Shown: in pieces, positions 11,401-23,022 of the stretch | How positions within the stretch are numbered: the stretch's first letter is position 1 | Layout of the letters: each line of letters opens with the position of its first letter | Origin: Ophiodon elongatus | Lineage: Eukaryota; Chordata; Actinopteri; Perciformes; Hexagrammidae | NCBI GenBank assembly: GCA_016806645.1 | Contig: JACSYO010002173.1 | Span: 1,567,501 to 1,631,500 of the forward strand | Reading direction: 5' to 3' | DNA: 64,000 nt | Position numbers and translations under genes: made by a program | The notes under the pieces: generated by a model | The model's input: only the letters and a program-made list of their open reading frames with translations | Told to the model about the DNA's origin: nothing | The model's database searches: none

Positions 11401-14103
11401 AAAACGTGCGGACTGACCGGGAATCGTGCGCAATGACTTTTCTAAGAGATTCGCCCAACCTTTAATCCCGAAAAAACCTGAAAAACCGCGAGAATGGTCC
11501 CATTCACTTGAAAAGGATTTTGTCGTGAAGAGAGCAAAAAAACTAAAAAACTCTCATCTTTGGAACCACAGTGACTCGCCATACTTTAGCGTAGAAAAAG
11601 ATGTATAGCTTCAAACGTTGACAAAAGTCTTGAGTTTATTTGGCCAAAAGGGCATTTTGATAGCTAAACGGTTCTCATCTCATCCTTGTTCAAGTTCAGG
11701 AAGATTTTGGGACATTTTATGACTTTATAATGGGTGTGTATTGTGCAGGTCAGAGCATGCGAGGTCATCGCCAGAGTGAAGAGGAGCTTCAGTTTCTTGT
11801 GAAAAAAATATTTGTATTTTGCCACTAATTCCACAATTTTCACTCTTCAGGCATCATTTCAAGATATAAATGTAACAAATATTGTGCTTGTCGTACACAT
11901 ATGACTACGGAATCCAACAGATTCACACATTTGACTAGAAATGTCTGAGAGTGAGAGGAAATCCACCTCTCTGCTCCATAGAGACCCATATTAACTCTGA
12001 CTCCAAAAAAATCTCGCACAGACAACTGTACCAGATTTCTATTCAGCCATAAAAGCCACATTTTTTTACACGACAGACCTAATTTTACACTATCTGTTCA
12101 TCAAGTCATCCTTCCTCTCAATGTCGGCTATCGAAGCAATAGGAACTACGGTTATATGAGATTTGAGATAATTGGATAGGTTTTAACTCCATGTTAAACG
12201 GATGGAACTCTAGTCTCTGCAGTAATGATGCTAACGCAATGCTAACGCGATGATAACACGATGCTAACGAGTTGCTAACACTAACTATATGCTAAGAAGA
12301 TGCTAGCGTGATGCTAACGCAATGCTAACACAATGCTAACTTGATGCTAACGTGATGCTAGTGCGATGCTAACGAGATGCTAATGCGATGTGACGTAAAT
12401 GTTCAAAATCTTGGGCGGACTTAGAAGAGAATTTCTGGATTCAGTTGGTTATAATAAAATCAATTTAATAAAAGTTGAAAATACAGTGCATAATATCAGC
12501 TGAGGAATTCTTGAGTCAAATCCCAGTCCACAGTCCCCCTGAGGAGTTGGCTGTCTATGATCATTGACCCAGAAGACCCAGAATGGGTGTAGTACATGGG
12601 GTTATATAGTTCAATGAAAAATGTGCATCTTCGCCTCTCATTGGCTCAGTTTTACAACATATGGTGCGGCTAAAGTTTCACATGGCTATAATCAGCATTC
12701 CGATTGGTCGCTGGCTCCTGATGTCATCACTCTCCTCACACAGTTTTAGCAAAACATCCCCCCTCTTAGTGAAGTTGGTTTTATTGCTCTTTGTCTCTCG
12801 GAGTATCCATCCCCCTCTCGGCTTCTTATCTTATGCATTCCTGAAAGTCTAAGTTAGAAAACTCAATGTGGCCTCCTTCTATGTCACGCATACTCTTTCC
12901 CATAAGGCTCACTATTCCTTATTAATTATCCTTTTTAAGTATCGTAATTTATACATAGACATTCCTTATTTACAGTGTAAGTCATTTTATTTTATTACAA
13001 CCTAACAGATGCTAAAGCAATGTTAGCGCAATGCTAGTGTGATGCTAACGAGATGCTAACGAGATGAGAACAAGATGCAAACAAGATGCTAGCGCAATGC
13101 TTGGTTCATGCTAACGCGATGTTAGTGCGATGCTAACGAGATTCTAGCGCAATCATAGGGCGATGCTAGTGCGATGCTAACGCTAACGAGATGTTAACAT
13201 GATCCTAGCGCAATGCTTGTGCGCTAGCGTGTATATATTGTACCTCAATAACACATCTTACTAATGTTAATGTTGCTATATATACATTGCAACGTCTTAC
13301 GGCAATAGCAGCCACACAGTCAAAATTTCTCTGAAATATTCTAGTTTATTATTTACAATTGTATATTTTCCAAGCATCTTGAACAGAACAGTCACGTTCT
13401 CTGTCATAATCCACTTTTGTAAACTATAGACTAAAATGAATCATAAATCATTATCACAGGTTTCCACACTTTACCACACATTACCATACATAACCATACG
13501 GTCAAAAACTGTGTGCTCCTGCCAATCCAGCAACACCTGTTCCTAGTGATCCCCTTGATTATATTGGCCTTCTGCCTAATTGACAGCGGCCCTACGTCCC
13601 CAAGTGGTGGGAGGTTGAACAAAACAATACAATAACAAAAATGTCTCTTACAAGAGCTTTGAGACTTATTATGCAGTGCAGCTGTGCTAAAAGAATTTGA
13701 AAGAGATTCATATATATGTGAATAAATTAGGTTTGGTGTCTTAAAGTGGACAACTCAAATTATTAATTGGGGAGATGTTAATGCCTGCAAAGTCAATCTG
13801 TTGACTGATTCCAATAAGAGAGAGAGCGGGAGAGAGAGAGATTATTGTTATGATTATTATAAAGTATAACTTGGGCTTTGCTTTAGGTACTGGCTACATG
13901 GCGAACCCAGCAGCCCTCAATATCGACATGGTAACCCAGACGATGAGGACGACAGGATGAGGACAGATGAGGAGAACCAGATGATGAGGACAGAGAATGA
14001 AGACTGTGTACAAATTCTGAACATTGGATACCCGACGTTCACATGGTCTGATGCAAACTGTCACGCAAACAAGCAATGGTTATGTGAAATGGAACCCAAC
14101 TAG
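8489..14103 (+). CDS. C-type lectin receptor B (type II membrane, CD209/CLEC4-like)
   Basis: Six exons with consistent phases: 8489-8540, 8644-8763, 9019-9282, 9376-9533, 10948-11108 and 13887-14103; 972 nt, 323 residues. A short acidic tail (MISNDDDNTDG) has no tyrosine motif. One membrane segment follows (about residues 33-56, VCLGLLNTILILTAIVIG). The neck (about 58-145) is a Lys/Glu/Gln-rich coiled coil for oligomers. The lectin domain begins CGRCQSGWFLF and has CYF, WSDSRADC, GADLAVI, WIGLTAF, EPSS and WSDANC. EPS replaces EPN, and an 18-codon acidic insert sits between EPSS and EDC. Intron 4 holds a SINE, and intron 5 holds a ~2.5-kb insert. It is the probable paralog of receptor A. The start was chosen because this ATG gives a short tail in phase with exon 2. 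Confidence 0.85.
10165..10475 (-). repeat. V-SINE-like SINE in intron 4 of receptor B
   Basis: The duplicated copy of the SINE at 651-945, with the same A-box, B-box and central-domain text on the minus strand. It differs by a small tandem gain (CATTCACACC) and a few substitutions. The two copies can be used as a neutral clock for the A/B duplication. Confidence 0.7.
12225..13230. repeat. GATGCTAAC-type minisatellite split by an LTR
   Basis: An imperfect tandem array of ~10-bp units of the type GATGCTAACG, with many variants (GCAATGCTAA, ACGAGATGCT). It lies at about 12225-12390 and resumes at 13008-13230. The gap is exactly the LTR-like insert at 12391-13007, so the array was one block before that insertion. 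Confidence 0.85.
12391..13007 (-). mobile_element. Solo LTR, 617 bp, minus orientation, 4-bp target duplication
   Basis: The insert begins TGACGTAAAT and ends AACCTAACA (TG...CA ends), flanked on both sides by GATG (12387-12390 and 13008-13011). On the minus strand it shows a TATATAA box in the middle and an ATTAAA-type signal further on, the order expected of an LTR. No internal retroviral genes or second LTR are present. A 4-bp duplication suits an endogenous retrovirus, but the family is not known to me. Confidence 0.7.
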
Positions 14104-15380
14104 CTGCGGAGATCATGGTGGTCCAAATCCAGGCGGAGTTTCATCAAACAAGTTGCCTCCATAATGTCAAATAAGCTCGGAACCATCACATGAGAAGAGG
14201 AGGACCAGATATTTTCCATATCAGGATTTATTCCTCAAGATTACCAACCTTAGCTTTAACTCATCGAACTCTCAGCAAGAAAGTTATTTAGCGCATTCTC
14301 AAATGTATTCTCAAAATATCTGACTACGCTTTTACCGAAACATGTTCTGCAGAAGGCTTTAGCTACACGTTCCAACAGTACTGCGCTTGGAAAGCCTTCT
14401 TGTATCATCCTTCTTCATGGAATAGATCCCGCAGCTCAACACCATGGAAGCCCTGGATAGTTTTAAAAAATACCTCATTATTGGTATTGTCAATGTTTTA
14501 TGGAGTGATGCTCTCGAATAACACATTGAGTCTTTTGATTAATAAAATATATGTTTTTATTCTCAATAATGATTATTTTCTGATGTCACATTCTTTTGTT
14601 GCTACATAGTTCTAACTGTTGTTTTGACTTTAGCCATGCAGAAGCAGTCAGTCCCCCACTTTGGTCCACACTGAAATATATATCATCTATCTATGGATGG
14701 ATGGCATGAAATTCTTTACAGACATCAGGATCCCAAAAGAATCCTAAAGTCTTTGGTGATCCCAACTTTTCCTCTAGTGCCACCATGAAGTCAAAATTTG
14801 TATTAGTCCGATACCTGCAAAACGAATGACATTCCCACCAACCTCAGCGCTACTTTGCATTTGGTATTAAAGTTCATGTTAACGTGCTAAACTAACTTGG
14901 TGAATATGGTGAACATTATACTTGCTAAGCATGACTTGACATATACAGTACCTGTAAAAACTAAGCTCTGATTCCTCAATGTATTCTTTCTGAGAGTAAA
15001 TAAAGGTGGAGTGAATGAATTACATTTTTGTGAGTCTACTGCTTTAGAGCAGTTACGTCATTTGACAGATGTTGTGTTGGTGAAAACATAACTCTCTGTG
15101 TAGAGCTGGAACAATAAATTAAGAATCTCTCTTTCAAAGCAACGCTTAGATGTGTAGGCAAATACGTTATTTATGCCATCTATACTTGATAACATTGGTT
15201 AAATGATATTATCTGTGACTACTTTAATATCTCCCACAACTCACTGTGTCACAACTCAGACTTAATTAAATTACCTTGTATTCAAGCTAAAGGTAGTGTT
15301 TTCCAATCTGAACATACTGGTTTTTAAACCAGTGATGGCTTTAGCTAATGAAACTCAGCTACACAAGCACCTAAAATAAC
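14104..15380 (+). other. 3' flank of receptor B, no gene
   Basis: The duplicate of 2196-3468. It contains AATAAA signals (for example near 15112) and the same dispersed fish repeat at about 14637-14935. No coding exon is supported. Confidence 0.6.
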
Positions 15381-15607
15381 AAAAAACATTAAGTTTTCCA
15401 AGAGACAATTTCACATATGAGATAGGATACTAGGGACACACATGCAGGTTTCCAATATTGCAGAGCATACACCTCACACAAACATTTACCAAGTTTAAAT
15501 AATTAAGTATATTTACCCTTTCTACATACACCTGATGCAGAAAATAACTTGTTTTCTGAATACCACCTATAAAATAAAAAAGTGACCTCATTATTTCTGC
15601 ATCACAG

Positions 15608-15815
15608 GTGACAAAGTCAGTGAGGAATCTGCTCCCAACCAAAAACAGGTCAAGAAGAGGTTCAACATAAATTAGAGAAAGAGCTCAGAAGCCATCAAAC
15701 CGTTTCTTATATTGAGACTTTAATTTATTTTCTTCTTTTAACGGTGGAAAGTTGTGGACGATGCTGTTCAGGATGTTTTAATATTAAACACATTATGCAA
15801 CTTCCATATTTAATC
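15608..15815 (+). pseudogene. Relic of a seventh C-type lectin receptor
   Basis: Two decayed pieces. The first follows a CACAG acceptor and matches the start of the neck exon of receptor B (GTGACAAAGTCAGTGAGG against GTGGCAAAGTAAGTGAGG), then hits stops. The second (about 15744-15812) matches the first lectin exon (AGTTGTGGACGATGC), but its acceptor AG has become CG and the frame is lost. The spacing between the pieces is shrunken. It is a dead copy between B and C. Confidence 0.75.
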
Positions 15816-16060
15816 AACTAAACACTTTTTCCCCCCGGGCTGCACCTTGAGATCCTGTCCATGAAAATGACAAACAGGATTGATGACAAGGGACAACTCT
15901 GGTGAAGTCCAACACTCACTGGAAATCTGTTTGACTTTGTGCCGAGTATACACCATCTGACCCAGCGCACCACCAGGTGGTGATCACATCCAAGGGTCCA
16001 AGACATACGCCCGCAGATCCGACGATACAACCACAAAGTTGATCATCGATCTTTGACCTA
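15816..16060 (-). mobile_element. LINE reverse transcriptase fragment
   Basis: On the minus strand this reads VSVGLHQSCPLSSILFV, followed by FMDRISR. This is the RT block usually read as G-x-R-Q-G-C-P-L-S, from a different LINE family than the one at 3955-7963. Only about 70 codons remain. Confidence 0.7.
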
Positions 16061-16262
16061 TAGTGTATTCTGACACAAAGTAAAATACCTGCAAAATACT
16101 AACATGCCCATCATTCTCAGCTGGACTTTATATTCAGTGCTAGCAGCAAATGTTCGCGCACTAACACGTTAAATTAAGATGATGGTAATAATAAAGATTA
16201 TCTGCCAAACATCAGAATGTTAGCATTGTCATTGGGAGCGCTGAGCTTGTTAGCATGCAGAC

Positions 16263-16887
16263 TGTTACGTGTTGTGTTTTTCCCCTCCTGCCCTCCTTTC
16301 TTTCTCTCTCCCTCAGTTCCCCAATTCGGTGTCAATCAGTTGATTGGGTTCCACCTGTAGGGGCCGGTCGTGCTGCTCAACGGATTGCACCAACTGCAGG
16401 CTGGCCAATCGGCAGAGGAGGGAGCCACAAATAAAAGCAGGAAGACTCAGGAGTTTGGGGGCTCCACTTCATATTGTTTTTCTGTCGATGCTGATAGTGG
16501 GACTTGTTAGTGTTTGTGGTGAGAGGTGGCGGACTGTACATTGGCAAACACATAGTTGATTCTCTGTGTCTAGATACACTAGGCTTATTGGTTTGTGCTC
16601 CATCTGTATCTGGTTTTGGTCGAGTACAGTTAGATAAGCTAGCGAAGCCATTTTGTTTGTTTGATTTCAGAGGTTAGGTAGTTAGGTCAAGTTTTGTTAT
16701 GTTGATTTCAATTGTTTGGCACGACCACACCTGTCCCATCCTCTCCCACTCTGTGTTAAGACTCTTATTGAACTGTACGAGAGCAAAATAAATATTGTTT
16801 ATGGTTCATGGTCTATTTGTTTATCATTTGGGTTGTTTCATGTTAGTCCATAATCCTTGCGTGGACCAGTAGAAAAGGGCCGTAACA
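16263..16887 (+). mobile_element. Solo LTR, 625 bp, TGTTACG...CGTAACA ends, 5-bp target duplication
   Basis: The insert starts TGTTACGTGTTG and ends GGCCGTAACA. It is flanked by CAGAC (16258-16262) and CAGAT (16888-16892). The homologous flank before receptor B (near 8145) lacks it. Inside, on the plus strand, there is an A/T promoter-like box (AATAAAAGC near 16430) and a late AATAAA signal (near 16788). The ends resemble fish Gypsy-type LTRs. No internal genes remain, which implies LTR-LTR recombination. Confidence 0.8.
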
Positions 16888-17058
16888 CAGATGTTAAACT
16901 TTAGCTCAAAGCACTGTGCCTCAGTAAATCCCCACATAGCTGCTAGCATGGCTGGAGTGTTGTTCTTGTTAGATTTAAGCAGTAAAGAGTAACGTGAGAA
17001 TTGAAATGACATATACTGATCTACTACAAAACCAGTTCAGTGCAACACATGTAGGGTA

Positions 17059-17096
17059 AACACACACACACACGCACACACGCACGCACACACACG
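17059..17096. repeat. Imperfect (CA)n microsatellite upstream of receptor C
   Basis: CA units broken by several CG units, following the same GTAGGGTAAA text that precedes the CA run before receptor B. Confidence 0.85.
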
Positions 17097-17153
17097 CCTT
17101 ATCACTGGTATAAGCAGGAGACACACAGATCAATAGGCACCATTTGCACCAAA

Positions 17154-19378
17154 ATGGAGAACTCGCAGTCACTGTCAGAACCAGGAGAGGAATTGTCATT
17201 TGAACAGAATATTTCTCAAGCTTCCAACACAGATGGACATTTGGGCTCTCACCACCAAACATTTGGACAAGGTACAACTAACTTACAACAAAAAAAACAG
17301 TAAAATGAACTCACTGTGACTTTAGTTCTTTCTGTGACTTAGATTTGAAATGTATGTATGAAACTGTTTTACTTAATCTCCAGATATATTCCATAGTTTT
17401 AAAACTCAAAACGTGATGATTTTAACTCTAATCATATCCATTAATTTCTGTGTAACCTTGAGAAGGGCACCATGATATTGTTCTTAATTTTATTTTGTGG
17501 GTCTATCTTAAGATGAAATATAATATAATATTAAGAGTTTGCCTTTGAGGAACTTATGGTCTGTGTACAGAGGGAGGTGGAGCTGTGTTTCCACACCACC
17601 GACGGGTTATTCTCATTCTGGGCCTGCTGAATGCTGTTCTGCTGATAACTGCTGTTGTCTTTGGGTTTTACTGTAAGTATGTTATCGGTTAATACATTGT
17701 ATTATGTTAACCCCAGGCCTGCCTCTGCTCCACCCACAATCCACCTCTTTTCCCATTTTTGAAATTAGCCAGGAGTTAGGCTGTGTTGTCACTGCCAAGA
17801 TGGCGACGGACAGATCTATCCACATTGAGCTTCTCCAGAGCTCTTCAGAAACCTGAGGAGACACGGAGACTGCGTCCATATTTTATACAGTCTATGGATT
17901 GGATTCAGCCCTATTGTAATACATTATGAGTATACGATACTATAGGGCTGTAACTAATGAATATTTTTATACTATCAATATTATCAATTAGTCTGCCAAA
18001 TACTTTGACGATTAATTGACTTATATTTTGGTCTGTAAAATGTCACAAAATAGAGAAAAATTTACATAATTTCCCAGAGGCCAGAGTGACCTCTCCAAGC
18101 AGTCAGTACCACCGTTATTCACACACGCCAGTGTTGCCACAGTTTCTCTTTATCTCTGTTATTCCACATTTTTATGCCACAGGTGCCAAAGGTGTGAACC
18201 TTCAGGTTCCTAATACAGTTACTTCACCCATCATCATGGAGATGAACCATCTCCGCAACAACAGTGATATCATCAGAGCTAAACTGGAGGCCCAGGCACA
18301 ATTAGTGAGAGAGCGCGTCAACCATCTGAAACTAAAGCTGCATACAAAGCAGATGATAATCGTCACTGACAGCCTTCAGAGACAGATTGAGACCCACAAG
18401 ACAGAGAAGACAAATCTGCAGACTAATAAAACTACCTTCGGTAAGACAGACTTCCAACCTATCTTTGGTGGCAAACACTCAAGTGCGTGTACAATGGTCA
18501 AACCTTCTGTCCACCGCGGACACATGCTGTAAACCTGTAAAATGTTTGTATTTGTTATATATCATAGGAATTTTTAGAGAATATAAAAAATGTTTCATGA
18601 CGAGTAATGTTGTTTCCAATCTACTGTTTTACACAGAGGAATCTTGTGGCAGATGCCTTCAAGGATGGAGGCTTCTTAAATCATCCTGCTATTATTTTTC
18701 TCCCCATGAGTCCAACTCCAAAAAGAACTGGCCGGATAGCAGAGCACACTGTATAAGTCAAGGGGGCGACCTACTTGTGATCGATACCTTGGCAGAGCAG
18801 GTGGGTTTTCATCACTGAAATAAAAAAAATATAGTTCTAGTGTATAATTTTCTCAGAATTAAAAAATACTAATTTAATTTGATGTCTCCTGGTTTTAAAG
18901 TTCAATAAAGTAAATTTTTCATGGTTCTGTTTGGTATCGGTGTATGTGTATGGTGTTCATGTCCAAAACATTGTCCAGCTCTTGTGTCTGCTTTCTTTCA
19001 GCAACTCATGACTGATAACTCTGCAGGTCTGAGAAGCAGCGGTTTGTGGTGGCAGAGCGGATTTTGGATCGGCCTCACTGATGTAGTGATACCGGGAACA
19101 TGGGTTTGGATTAACAATGTTACTGAGGTCGAAACAAGGTAAGCATCTCAGAGACTGTTAACTCTTACTATTGATTTATAATATAGTGGAACTACATTGT
19201 TCTCTGAATAATTTGTATTTTCTCAAGGTACTGGAGAAGTGGGCAGCCTTCCTATGTTGGACTTCAGACTGGGAACTGTGCTGCTTTTTATTCCTTTGCT
19301 GATACTAGTGGAGCATGGTATAATGGAAACTGCATTGAACATCAATATAACTGGATTTGTGAAATGGTGCCAAGCTAA
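17154..19378 (+). CDS. C-type lectin receptor C (type II membrane), non-canonical sugar site
   Basis: Six exons: 17154-17271, 17571-17672, 18183-18440, 18637-18800, 19002-19138 and 19228-19378; 930 nt, 309 residues. The tail of about 40 residues (MENSQSLSEPGEELSF) has no tyrosine. The membrane segment (about 49-72) reads VILILGLLNAVLLITAVVFG. The neck is a charged coiled coil. The lectin domain has CGRCLQGW, CYYF, WPDSRAHC, GGDLLVID and WIGLTD. In the last exon the EPN place is GQPS and the WND place is WYNGNC, so the residues that usually hold calcium and sugar are not kept. The protein may bind a protein ligand or act without calcium. AATAAA lies near 19447. It shares its 5' flank with receptor B, but its exon lengths (118, 164, 137, 151) match D to F. 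Confidence 0.88.
17700..17900. repeat. Dispersed fish repeat in intron 2 of receptor C
   Basis: A block with AAGATGGCGACGGACAGATC and ending TTTTATACAGTCTATGG, a text I recognise as a common percomorph interspersed repeat. A related block, ending in TACAGTCCATAG, lies at about 61000-61140 in an eml5 intron. Its class is not assigned. Confidence 0.55.
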
Positions 19379-20007
19379 ACATGAAACCTCTCAAGTGTAA
19401 ATCACAATAACTGGACCAATCTTTTGTGTCGATGCAAAATCATTCAAATAAACAAATTGCAGCTCGATACATAACATCCATGTTTGTAACCATTTCATGT
19501 TTTACACTTCTTCAGACATGTGTGCAGTGCTAATATATACAGCAGCAATGCATTTTTTCATAATGCATTTTTCTCTATCTTAGCAGAAAATGGTTATTTA
19601 AGGTGCAAAAATCTCTACAACACTAGTCAGTAAACACATCGGCCCATGGTACCATTTAATTAACTTGTTAATTCCCCATTTGTTACTATAACTTAATAAC
19701 CAATCTGAGAAAACACAATATGTCCAGTTGTATGTAATGAAAATGTCAGCCAAGTAATGATTTTATGAAATCGTACTAAATGATACCTAAGTGATACTTA
19801 AATAATATTATATAGCGTGGCTGTTTGACTACATTAGAAATAATTTTAATCAGAAAATCACACTGCACTTAAATCACCTGCAGCCCCTGTAAATATTTAA
19901 CAAATGAACCTGATTTTCTGTTTGTAATGTCACACACAAACAGGGCAAGGTCCTGACAAACAATCTGTCCTCAGTCACGTCAGGCTGCTCTCTTTTTAAC
20001 AGTCAAA

Positions 20008-22932
20008 ATGGAGGAAGTAGACAATTCAGGTGGTACTTTTGATGGTTCACATAAGAAAACGATTAATCAAGAGGACTTCAGTGAAAATGATCACACTCTC
20101 CACTCATACCAAGAGAAGCAACAAGGTATAGTAAATGACAATCGAATAAATTACATCAAGGCACATCAATGAGAATGTTATATCTGTTCTTTAAGATACT
20201 CGTACCAGATTCTAAAGTACTACTAGAAACACATCACTGTGGTATTTCTATGGTATTTTAACATGTATTCTTGTTTTGCTATAAGTAATTAAGTAAATAT
20301 TTAAAATCACTGTGTAGCTCAACTATTGAATATTATCATTACAATATACAGAGACAAATTAAAAGAAAATAACAAAGTGTCTCATTTGGTTTTCATTTAC
20401 CTTTGTCAACCATCTGTATGTTATTTTTATTATATTGAATTGTTAGTTTATTGTTGCACAGCTTATGGCTCTGCTATTGACCCACCGTGTCTCTGTGTAG
20501 TGTCCATGTTGATGGTGAGACCTGGATCCCGTTTGAATCATCACAAACTGCTCACAGTAAGCCTGGCAGTGCTTGCTGTCGTTCTACTGGCAGTTGACGT
20601 TGGCATGGGAGTCTACTGTAAGTCACTATTAACCACTCTCCTCTGATAGTTATGTGGTGACATCTGAAATTCCTTGTAGTCCCGATGTGAACACATACTT
20701 GGTCAATAAACGTGTTTCTGATTACAAGTAGGTCCCGCATTCAAAATCTTACCCAAGTTCAATTACAAAAGTATTAACATCAAAATATACTAAAAGTAAA
20801 AGTACCTATTATGTCTATGCATTCATCACTTTAGTCAGTCACTTTTAATATTGCAGCTAGTGAAGGGGAGCTAATTTTAGTTACTTTACTTATATACTGC
20901 TGGGTAGCTAAACCTACAATAATATATTATAATTATTTATTATATGGTTTATATTTTGTATTATTAATCTGAATCATCAAAGTCACAACTAAAAAAAGCA
21001 GAAAGTATAATATTTGCCTCCAAAATGTAGTGGAGTAAAAGTTGCATAAAACAGAAATACTCAAGTAAAGTACAAGGCCCTCAAAATTGTCCTTAAAGTA
21101 CTCGAGTAGTTTAAATGTACTTAATAATATTTTTAATAATAATAATATTATTTGCATAGGACCTGGATTCAACACAAAGTGCTTCACAATAAACACATAA
21201 AAGCAAATAAGATCAAGAACCAAGGAGATAAAACAAGATGAAGCAAAATTGTAATGTGCAAGAAATAAAATCAGTTCTAGTACATGTAGCAATAAGCCAC
21301 AAGGTTAAAGTGAGTGTTTAGAAGAGATTTAAAAGAGGACACTGAATTTGCCTAAATTAGATCTCCAGGTAGAGAGTTCCCCAGCTCAGGGGCCCAGACA
21401 GCAAACGCCCGCTACTTAATTACATTCCACCACTGCAAATCACAATATTGAGCTTGTGTTTTTCAGCCTTTGACTTCATGACCAAAACACAGATGGACTT
21501 GGCTACATTCATTAAATGGACACAAACACAACTCTAAATGAAAACTAATGTTACTCCGTGTGTGCTAGCAAACATTTGCTAACAAGGTTGCCATATCATC
21601 CTTATGTGGGGCATAGACGAGTTACAGCTTGTTTCTGCGGCGCCCAAGTAAATAAAAAATAAAGGTAAAAATCAGTAAATGCAGGCTTATGTATAACAGT
21701 CAGAATAATTAAATTAATATATCTAAATAATATCTAAATATATTTTATTTAGATATATTAATTTAATATATATATTATTTAGATATATACATTTATACAT
21801 GCATATAAATCAACAGTGTGAGAGGGAAAAAATAAGAATGCAGTTAGATAACTGAGAAATATATTTATAAAGATATATAAAGTTATAAATGTGCCTAATA
21901 TGTTAATACTGTGGGCTGTATAAGTGTTTTTTATTTAACTTTTTTTCTGTTCCAAATCCTGTGCTCATGTTTGGCTTATTAATGTATAGCTACTGTAGAC
22001 AATTGTATATGTACTGTAAAAAGTGTTTTGTTATTTTTAACTTGAGAAACACTCTGGCTTGATCACTTACAGATAAAGAATTAACTGATGAGCAGGATAT
22101 AACGGACATCAGCACTGAGGTGGCCAAACTGCAGGCTTCTTACAACACTTTAATCCAAAGCAGGGATGAAGCCAAGAAACAGCTGGCAAGAGAGATCAGT
22201 GAGCAGAAACTTACCGAATGGGAGATTGATCATCAGAGTACAAGAACCAAATACTATGAAACTCTGATTGACAAAATTCAAATGGAAATTTCAGCGTTGA
22301 ACTCCCACATCCCAATGATTAGTAAGAGCTTCTTTTGTTTTTACAGATTTTTTGTGTTATCAAGATTTAAAAACATAATTATTGTGAAACATTACAACAC
22401 ATTATGTTTCCATTTTCTTTGGCACCAGAGGAGGGCTGCAGACACTGTCTACCAGGATGGACTTTCATGAACTCAGTGTGTTTCTACTTCGCATTCTCTG
22501 GTGTTATTTCACGCAGATCATGGCATGACGCCAGACAATTCTGCAAAAACCAAGGAGGTGACTTGGCAGTGATAGACAGCAGAGAGAAACACGTAAGACT
22601 CAACATTTAGTCAACACATTGATATTCCTGGACAAACTCTGCAAGTCATTGTAATTCTCTTTTATAATGCTTTACATTTTATATCTGAGCAGTAAAAGAG
22701 GTCAATGATAATTAATGTACTGTACGTGTATCCGAGGTGGAAGGTGTATTCAGATCCTTTACTTAAGTGAAAGTACTAATACCACACAGGTGAAATACTC
22801 AACTACAGGTAAAAGTCCTGCATTCCAAAATGCACTTCAGTAAAATTATGTATTAGCAGCAAAATTACCTTTAAGTATGATGTAAAGTATTCATTGAGGA
22901 GTAAAATGTTCTGTCAGTATTTTACTATCACA

Positions 22933-23022
<90 letters not shown>

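Larger units (their letters stand above)
11116..13650. other. 2.5-kb insertion in intron 5 of receptor B, absent from receptor A
   Basis: The intron sequence AGAGCTTTGAGACTTATT directly follows exon 5 in receptor A, but lies about 2.5 kb further on in B. The extra DNA holds a GATGCTAAC-type minisatellite and a solo LTR inside it, with flanks I cannot classify (11116-12220 and 13230-13650). No coding exon was found. The ends show no clear terminal repeats. Confidence 0.7.

Noticed and set aside
12225..13230. CRISPR-like array
   Set aside because: The units are ~10 bp tandem repeats without spacers in a eukaryotic intron. This is a minisatellite.
21000..21290. Hydrophobic minus-strand ORFs in intron 2 of D, E and F
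   Set aside because: They are AT-rich repeat sequence read backwards. The hydrophobic look comes from base composition.
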